Source: Brevibacillus sp. SYP-B805 (GTDB lineage Bacteria > Bacillota > Bacilli > Brevibacillales > Brevibacillaceae). Taken from it: a stretch of 64,000 nucleotides of DNA. The stretch lies in contig NZ_JAALGD010000002.1 in the NCBI RefSeq assembly GCF_011059135.1, forward strand, positions 1 through 64,000, read 5' to 3'. Shown here one piece after another: positions 57,166 through 64,000 of the stretch (position 1 is the stretch's first letter; each line of letters begins with the position of its first letter). The translations under genes were made by a program, and so were the position numbers. The notes beneath the pieces were generated by a model. It saw only the letters and a list, made by a program, of their open reading frames with translations, searched no databases and had not been told where the DNA came from.

Positions 57166-58191
57166 TCACTCAAATTGTTTGGTCAGCATCTGCGACAGCC
57201 CGCGTGCCAGATAATCCAAGACCGAGATCACCTTGCCGTACTCCATGCGCGTCGGGCCCAGAATCCCCACGACCCCGACAGGTTTGCCGCCCAGATAGTA
57301 GGACGTGGTGACGATGCTGCACTCCTTCATGGCATCCATGTCGTTTTCCTGGCCGATGCGCACCTGAATCCCTTCACCGGGAACATCAAGGAGACGAATC
57401 AATTGATCGTTCTGCTCCAGCAGTTCCAGAATGTCTTTTACCTTTTCCACATCCCGGAATTCCGGCTGATTCATGATCTTCGTGGCGCCGCGCAGGAAAA
57501 CCCGCTCGCCCTCTTCCGGATTGAGCGAACGTTCCAGCATGTGCAGCATCTCTTCATACTGCTCCACATGGCGGCGCATCTCGCCCGCGATCTCCTGGTA
57601 AAGCCGCTGGCGAAGCTGCCAAAGCGGCACATCAATCAGCTTGCTGTTCAGGATATTGACCAGTTTCTCAATCTCGCCCGGATGAATGCCTTTGGGCAAA
57701 TCCAAGAGCTTGTTCTCCACCCGTCCCGTATGGGTGACGATGATGGCCACCGCCTGCTGCTCATTGAGCGGGACGATCTGGATGGCTTTCAGCCGGTGTT
57801 CAAATATTTCCGGTCCCAGCACGATCGCCGTGTAGTTGGTCACCTGGGACAGGATGGATGCCGTGCTTTCAATCACCTGTTCGATGTGGTTGATCCGCTC
57901 GGCAAACACATTGCGGATATTGTTGAGCTCCTGCTCGGACAAATGCTCGGGACGAATCAGATTGTCCACGTAAAAACGGTACCCTTTGGTGGAGGGCACG
58001 CGTCCCGCAGAAGTGTGGGGTTGTTCCAGATAGCCCAATTCCTCCAAGTCCGCCATTTCGTTGCGGATGGTAGCGGATGAGAAACCGATATCGTTACGCT
58101 TGGAAATGGTTCGGGAGCCAACGGGTTCTGCGGAATGGATATAATTGTCAATAATCGCATTCAATATCAACCGCTGCCGCTCAGAAAGCAT
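57166..58191 (-). CDS. hrcA: Heat-inducible transcription repressor HrcA
   Basis: A 341-residue repressor that binds CIRCE and depends on GroE for activity. It has an N-terminal winged helix (about 1-80, LSERQRLILNAIIDNYI, SSATIRNEMADLEELGYLEQPHTSAGRVP), and a GAF-like and dimerisation C-terminal part. The start is the ATG at 58191 with GGGGGCGGAG. It is the first gene of the operon, with its own operator at 58235-58261 (autoregulation). Confidence 0.97.
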   Translation of the reverse strand: MLSERQRLILNAIIDNYIHSAEPVGSRTISKRNDIGFSSATIRNEMADLEELGYLEQPHTSAGRVPSTKGYRFYVDNLIRPEHLSEQELNNIRNVFAERINHIEQVIESTASILSQVTNYTAIVLGPEIFEHRLKAIQIVPLNEQQAVAIIVTHTGRVENKLLDLPKGIHPGEIEKLVNILNSKLIDVPLWQLRQRLYQEIAGEMRRHVEQYEEMLHMLERSLNPEEGERVFLRGATKIMNQPEFRDVEKVKDILELLEQNDQLIRLLDVPGEGIQVRIGQENDMDAMKECSIVTTSYYLGGKPVGVVGILGPTRMEYGKVISVLDYLARGLSQMLTKQFE

Positions 58192-58234
58192 GCTGCTCCG
58201 CCCCCTTGAGAAACCTTGCTCTTCTTCCAATTTG

Positions 58235-58261
58235 TTAGCACTCCCGACAAACGAGTGCTAA
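58235..58261. promoter_or_regulatory. CIRCE operator
   Basis: TTAGCACTC (58235-58243), 9 bases, GAGTGCTAA (58253-58261): a perfect CIRCE inverted repeat, the binding site of HrcA, 44 bases upstream of the hrcA start. Confidence 0.97.
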
Positions 58262-58272
58262 ACCATATAATA

Positions 58273-58301
58273 AAATTATCAATAGAAAAAGGTTTTGTCA
58301 A
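58273..58301 (-). promoter_or_regulatory. Heat-shock operon promoter
   Basis: On the minus strand TTGACA (58301-58296) is followed 17 bases later by TAATTT (58278-58273); GATAAT with a shorter spacer is the alternative -10. The predicted start falls at the edge of CIRCE, so HrcA would block initiation. Confidence 0.7.
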
Positions 58302-58310
58302 TGTCTCTCC

Positions 58311-59456
58311 CTATCCGCGCAGGAAGCGGGCAAAAACCTCGTTGCCCAGCGGCAGCGCCTTCCTGGTCAAACGCAGGTGCGTCGGCGTCCGCTCCAGCAT
58401 GCCTTTGGCCATCTCTTCGGCCACGATGCCGCCAAACTCATCATCCACGGTGCGGCCGAAGCGGTCGGCAAATCGCTGCAGATCGACGCCCTCCCGCAGC
58501 CTGAGTCCCAAAATCATCTGGTCCTCCATCGCTTCCTCGGCGCTGACTGCAAACTGCTCCACCCGGGGCAGTCCTTCCCTGCCCATCTGCATGTAGACGG
58601 CAAGCGGTCCGGCGTTGACATGCCGCATCCCGTTGACATACCCGTGGGCACCGGCACCAAGACCATAATATTCGTTATTGAGCCAATAGGTTTTATTATG
58701 CCTGCTTTCCATGCCCGGTTTGGCGAAATTGCTGATTTCATACTGCGGATATCCGCTGGCCTCCATCCGGTCGATTAGCATCAGGTACATGGCGAGCTCC
58801 GCTTCCTCCGTCGGCAGGGGCAGCTGCCCTTTTTGGTAGAGCGTATGAAAGAGCGTATTCTCCTCCACCTTCAGGCTGTAGGCAGAGAAATGGGTGGTGG
58901 GCAGGCGCAGCGCCTCCTCCAGCGTGGCCGCAAAGCCTTCCACCGTCTGGTCCGGAAGCCCGAACATCAAATCGATGGACAGATTGCGAAAGCCGGCCGC
59001 CAGCGCATTGTCGATGCTGCGGTATACATCGTCCGTGTCATGGATCCGGCCCAGGCGTTTCAACAAGCCGTTGTCAAACGACTGGACCCCGAAGCTGATC
59101 CGGTTCACGCCCATGGCATGCATCAGCCTGAGCTTTTCGCGGTCTGTCGTGCCCGGATTGGCTTCCATCGTGAATTCCATGCCATCCGCCATATAGGGGC
59201 CAAGATGGGCATGGACGATCTCCAGGAAACGGCGCATCTGCGCCTGATCGAGGAAGGTAGGGGTCCCGCCGCCGACAAAGATGGTCTCCACCCGCGCCGG
59301 GGGAATCTCGGCAAAGGTCAGCGCCATCTCCCGGTCCAGCGTCTCCAGGTAATCCCAGATCAACTGCGGGTTGTTGGTGACAAACGAATTGAAATCACAG
59401 TAATAGCACTTGTTGGTACAAAACGGGATATGAATGTAGACGGATGCAGGGGGCAT
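58311..59456 (-). CDS. hemW: Radical SAM heme chaperone HemW (HemN-like)
   Basis: A 381-residue radical SAM protein of the HemW type, which binds heme and is proposed to insert it into respiratory proteins; it is often mis-annotated as oxygen-independent coproporphyrinogen oxidase. The cluster cysteines are Cys13, Cys17 and Cys20 in PFCTNKCYYCDF. NRISFGVQSF, MFGLPDQT and LSAYSLKVEENT-like segments follow. GGAGGG lies before the ATG. It is separated from lepA by a terminator. Confidence 0.92.
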   Translation of the reverse strand: MPPASVYIHIPFCTNKCYYCDFNSFVTNNPQLIWDYLETLDREMALTFAEIPPARVETIFVGGGTPTFLDQAQMRRFLEIVHAHLGPYMADGMEFTMEANPGTTDREKLRLMHAMGVNRISFGVQSFDNGLLKRLGRIHDTDDVYRSIDNALAAGFRNLSIDLMFGLPDQTVEGFAATLEEALRLPTTHFSAYSLKVEENTLFHTLYQKGQLPLPTEEAELAMYLMLIDRMEASGYPQYEISNFAKPGMESRHNKTYWLNNEYYGLGAGAHGYVNGMRHVNAGPLAVYMQMGREGLPRVEQFAVSAEEAMEDQMILGLRLREGVDLQRFADRFGRTVDDEFGGIVAEEMAKGMLERTPTHLRLTRKALPLGNEVFARFLRG

Positions 59457-59479
59457 CGGTTTCCCTCCTGTTTAATTAG

Positions 59480-59520
59480 AAAAACTCGGCTTGCCGCCCG
59501 GTCCTCATGGCGAAAGCCGA
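59480..59520 (-). terminator. Rho-independent terminator downstream of lepA
   Basis: On the minus strand TCGGCTT and AAGCCGA pair around a 21-base part with an inner GCC/GGC pairing, followed by GTTTTT. It separates lepA from hemW. The 59523-59691 stretch between this and the lepA stop shows nothing else. Confidence 0.75.
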
Positions 59521-59691
59521 ATTTCCCCTTATACTTTCATCCTATATCGCGGTAGCGAAATTGAACATTTGAAAGTGTAAAATAGGCAGCCTGACAGCAG
59601 ATCCCCCCGCCAGGCCGCCTAATGACCACACCGCCCGAGGCCCCGTATCCACTTCCAGGGGCTTTCCCAGAATGTCCAAGGATGATGATCG

Positions 59692-61509
<1,818 letters not shown>

Positions 61510-61587
61510 TGTGTGTGATTCCCTCCCACGCAATCCGGAACTGTCGCTTCCCGACTTGCGAACTACCTGAAAAATGCACTAACGATT

Positions 61588-61616
61588 ATTATAGCAAAGC
61601 CGCATGGGGACGGCAA
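61588..61616 (-). promoter_or_regulatory. lepA promoter
   Basis: On the minus strand TTGCCG (61616-61611), 17 bases and a perfect TATAAT (61593-61588). Confidence 0.7.
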
Positions 61617-61671
61617 CCGCACGACAGCCGGATCGTCAACCGCACGACGGGTTCTGCTGTCCTTTTTCCTG

Positions 61672-62250
61672 TCAATCCGTCATGATGCGATACCGGGAGA
61701 CGGTGCCGTCTGTATCAAACCAGATCACCAGCCACTCGCTGTCGATTCGCACCAGCCCCCGCTCCGGCCCGAGCTCATACACCCAATTGTTCTGTTCTTG
61801 AAAATAGGCTGTATCGGTCGGCTGCCCCAGCAGATTGCGAACCTCCCCGCGCGTCATCCCCGCCAGTTGATGCCGCTCAAGCAGGTCATCCACCATATAG
61901 ACCCGTTTCTCCTTGGCAGCCATCCACTTGGAAGGGGTAAACCTTGATTCGTATTCATTCACGGCCAGTTTGGCAAAGGAGTACAAAAAGATGGCGGTGG
62001 CCGCCAGCGCCCCGAACACCAGACGCTTCCCTGGCTTTTCTCCCTTTTTCCTGTTCCGCCACACTACGAAGAGAATCCCCGTCACGATCAGGTACGGTCC
62101 CAGCACGGCGGGAACGCTGACGATACTGAACGATGAATGAAGCAGATCGATGACGAGGTTGTAACACATGTACAGCGCGACATACATCACAATGCCCACC
62201 GTCAAGGCCAACTTCCAGATCAGCTTTTTGGCAAATTCCGCATCAATCAT
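61672..62250 (-). CDS. Membrane protein with BamE-like C-terminal domain
   Basis: A 192-residue protein: three membrane segments in the N-terminal ~105 residues (at about 10-35, 40-60, 82-100), then a soluble domain of ~85 residues in which LLERHQLAGMTRGEVRNLLGQPT, WVYELG and DTDGTVSRYRI follow the SmpA/BamE-type small-lipoprotein fold pattern. Proteins with this fold in Gram-positives are usually uncharacterised. AGAGGAGTACCC precedes the ATG at 62250. The 25-residue upstream extension is not supported. Confidence 0.65.
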   Translation of the reverse strand: MIDAEFAKKLIWKLALTVGIVMYVALYMCYNLVIDLLHSSFSIVSVPAVLGPYLIVTGILFVVWRNRKKGEKPGKRLVFGALAATAIFLYSFAKLAVNEYESRFTPSKWMAAKEKRVYMVDDLLERHQLAGMTRGEVRNLLGQPTDTAYFQEQNNWVYELGPERGLVRIDSEWLVIWFDTDGTVSRYRIMTD

Positions 62251-62375
62251 GGGTACTCCTCTCGCCTGTTTTCCGGCAACGTTTTCATAAATGAAATGTA
62301 ACATAAAAAATGCAAAAAATGTCAATCAGGGTTATAGAATGAAACCCTGACACGGATCGCACCGGGTTCTTGAAG

Positions 62376-62410
62376 AAAAAAGCGGATGTGCCGCTGCGGC
62401 TGCATCCGCT
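62376..62410 (-). terminator. Rho-independent terminator of the ECF sigma operon
   Basis: On the minus strand AGCGGATG-N14-CATCCGCT is followed by TTTTTT (62381-62376); the hairpin begins inside the stop codon of the putative anti-sigma gene. Confidence 0.85.
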
Positions 62411-63405
62411 CAGTTGGACCGAACCCGTTCCTTGATCTTTTCCACCACTTTGGCGGGAAACATCTGCTCGATGCTCGGCCAGTATTGCTCCCCACCTGCC
62501 GGCAGCCGATGCCCCACCACCCGGTAGCTGCTGCCGTCAAACGCGATGTCAAATCGCGCAGGCGCATCGACTCCGGAAGAATTATACGGTTCCTCGGCCA
62601 ATACGGAGACCCATGCATAGACCGTCTTGTGCTCGGCGTCGGGACTCTCCATGCCCAACAGCTCCAGCCCGATCCGATTCTCCTTTGATCCCCCGCCGAA
62701 GTCCTTGTGCGACTGCAGATAGCGGGTAATCAGGGGTTCCACCAGGCTTCTGTTGGCCGGAGAAACACCGGGCTTCACCTCGACAAAGACCAGGCCAAAA
62801 TGTTTGCCGCCGGAGAGCACCTGCAGCTTCCAAATCCCCGGCTCCGGGAGGACGATCGATGACGGGAAATGGGCATCCGCATCATACAGCCTCCCCCCTA
62901 CCTCCCAGGTGCCCAGATCCTTGCGCACGCCCTGTTCGTTGACGGCGACAATCTGCACCTCTTTGGCAACCGCCCCGTTGAGCAGCCACATCACCTTTTG
63001 CGCTTGCCCCTCATAGAACTCTTCGGTCATGATCCGCACCGGTTTTGTCCCATAGTAGGTGAAAGCATGCTGCCCGTAGGATTCTGTGTAACTGGGCGAT
63101 GGCTTCCACAACGTGGGGACGTGCCAGACGGCTCCCGGAAGGATCGGCTCGGTTTCCTTATGAGGCTGACCGGTTTCCCGCTCGAAAGGAGGTCCCGCCG
63201 GTGCAAGCAGCGGAGAGACGGCCAGGATGGCCAGCGCCACCGCGGCAGGTACCAGCAAAGAGAAGGGGAACCCTCCCTTCCTCCTGCCCTTGCGCCGGAT
63301 GCGCTCCCACACCCGCCGTTCCATCTCCGGGGTAAACGAGCGATCGCGAAGCAGCGTGGCATCGGCGGTTTCCTTCAAGTGGCGGAGCGATTGTTCCACA
63401 TCCAT
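62410..63405 (-). CDS. Putative anti-sigma factor, membrane-anchored
   Basis: A 331-residue protein. Residues 1-45 are cytoplasmic and charged (MDVEQSLRHLKETADATLLR..., the part expected to hold the sigma factor), residues ~47-66 are a membrane segment (FSLLVPAAVALAILAV), and the ~265 remaining residues are extracytoplasmic, with a beta-rich pattern similar to YhfM/DUF4871-type domains (WMLNGAVA-like, WEVGGRLYDADAHFPSSIV). It begins inside the end of the sigma gene (31-base overlap), the usual pairing for sigma/anti-sigma partners. The domain assignment is only by style. Confidence 0.7.
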   Translation of the reverse strand: MDVEQSLRHLKETADATLLRDRSFTPEMERRVWERIRRKGRRKGGFPFSLLVPAAVALAILAVSPLLAPAGPPFERETGQPHKETEPILPGAVWHVPTLWKPSPSYTESYGQHAFTYYGTKPVRIMTEEFYEGQAQKVMWLLNGAVAKEVQIVAVNEQGVRKDLGTWEVGGRLYDADAHFPSSIVLPEPGIWKLQVLSGGKHFGLVFVEVKPGVSPANRSLVEPLITRYLQSHKDFGGGSKENRIGLELLGMESPDAEHKTVYAWVSVLAEEPYNSSGVDAPARFDIAFDGSSYRVVGHRLPAGGEQYWPSIEQMFPAKVVEKIKERVRSN

Positions 63406-63914
63406 TCCTTCCCCTCCTCCCTGGTCATGAGCGCTTTCAATTGCTGGCGGGCCCGATGCAGCTTCGTCCGCACCGCCCCTTCCGACGTTCCCAAAATCTC
63501 CGCAATCTCCGCCGTCGACAGTTCGGCGTAATAATGCAGGGCGATCACCTGGCGGTATGCCGGCGCCAGCTTCATCACCTGCCGGACGATGCCCTCTCTT
63601 TCCAGATTCGCCAGCACCTCGGCTTCCACCGTCCGCTCGGCCGTACAGTCGGCAAGCGGTTTCAGCAACAGGTTGCGGAACGACCAGGAACGGAGATAAC
63701 CTTTGCACTCATTCACCGCAATCCGGTAGATCCAGGTGTGCATGGCGCTTTCTCCGCGAAAATCGGCAAGGTGGCGGTACACCTTCACAAACACATCCTG
63801 GGTAATGTCTTCCGCAAGTGAGGGATCCTTGACGAAAAAGCAGACGAGTCGCAGAATCCGGGTGCCGTACTCGCGCATCACTTGTTCGAAGCGGGCATCT
63901 TTCGTCTGTTGCAA
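63375..63914 (-). CDS. ECF-type RNA polymerase sigma factor
   Basis: A 179-residue extracytoplasmic-function sigma factor: region 2 with RLVCFFVKDPSLAEDITQDVFVKVYRHL and HTWIYRIAVNE, region 4 with LPAYRQVIALHYYAELSTAEIAEILGTSEGAVRTKLHRARQ-like sequence (read from the translated frame). TTG at 63914 gives the shortest start but has no clear ribosome site. GGGAG lies 9 bases before a CTG at 63932 in the same frame, six codons further upstream, so a CTG start (MDDLDTLQ...) is possible. It overlaps its downstream anti-sigma partner by 31 bases. The regulon is unknown. Confidence 0.9.
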   Translation of the reverse strand: MQQTKDARFEQVMREYGTRILRLVCFFVKDPSLAEDITQDVFVKVYRHLADFRGESAMHTWIYRIAVNECKGYLRSWSFRNLLLKPLADCTAERTVEAEVLANLEREGIVRQVMKLAPAYRQVIALHYYAELSTAEIAEILGTSEGAVRTKLHRARQQLKALMTREEGKEWMWNNRSAT

Positions 63915-64000
63915 GGTATCCAGATCGTCCAGCGTGCCTCACTCCCTTCGCAAGCGGTTTCTCCCCGCCTGCCCTTCTGTTAGATGCAGCAGAAGCAAAC

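Noticed and set aside
58311-59456. hemW as oxygen-independent coproporphyrinogen III oxidase
   Set aside because: The N-terminal cluster motif CTNKCYYC and the linkage to hrcA/lepA fit HemW; the HemN-specific extra cysteine spacing is absent.

Overview
The window looks like a chromosomal segment of a GC-rich, endospore-forming member of the Bacillales, probably the Brevibacillus/Paenibacillaceae side (inferred from gene order and protein character, not from a search). The conserved Bacillus-type run trmK-yqfO, sigA-dnaG, yqfL-ccpN-glyS-glyQ, recO-yqzL-era-cdd-dgkA-ybeY-phoH-yqfD-yqfC, floA-nfeD, yqeY-rpsU, mtaB-rsmE-prmA-dnaJ-dnaK-grpE-hrcA-hemW-lepA is present. It is almost all on the minus strand and is broken by lineage-specific insertions. 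YqfC and YqfD indicate sporulation.

Layout. 1-0.5 kb: 5' end and promoter of a 16S rRNA gene leaving the window to the left. 0.6-6.5 kb: two phosphoesterases, then an S41 protease coupled to an SLH-domain surface protein. 6.5-8.9 kb: zinc-ribbon protein, YqfO and TrmK. 9-14.7 kb: accessory block with an MFS transporter divergent from a WYL regulator, an acyl-CoA dehydrogenase, a flavin-binding NimA-like protein whose tail runs into a ~200-bp imperfect palindrome, and a membrane protein. 14.8-28.9 kb: replication, transcription and translation core, with a glycine T-box ahead of glyQS. 29-34 kb: small basic protein, secreted RCC1/Big-2 protein, floA-nfeD. 34-36.7 kb: yqeY, rpsU, HIT protein, stand-alone murF. 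36.8-49 kb: aminotransferase, M29 aminopeptidase, an exported protein of unknown function, corA, ddl, a 163-aa unknown, a DEAD-box helicase, an RlmI-like methyltransferase with a large insertion, a Na/Pi transporter and lrgAB. 49-61.5 kb: deoC, Nudix, mtaB, rsmE, prmA, the CIRCE-controlled heat-shock genes, hemW and lepA. 61.6-64 kb: a membrane protein and an ECF sigma factor with its putative anti-sigma partner.

The most unusual signal is a family of five intergenic hairpin repeats (2801, 22637, 28938, 45462, 49028). They share an outer stem (CCCCGCCGAC pairing with GTCGGCGGGG). In the three long copies a second, inner stem has the same position but different sequence, with both sides changed together. 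Two short copies lack the inner stem, and one of them is in the opposite orientation with a compensated outer stem. One long copy sits between the glycine T-box terminator and glyQ. A second, unrelated palindrome (13501-13706) supplies the C-terminal codons of the NimA-like gene.

Both strands are open over long stretches because of the base composition; the long antisense frames opposite glyS, dnaK, lepA, floA/nfeD and others were treated as shadows. No tRNA, CRISPR array, insertion sequence or prophage was seen.
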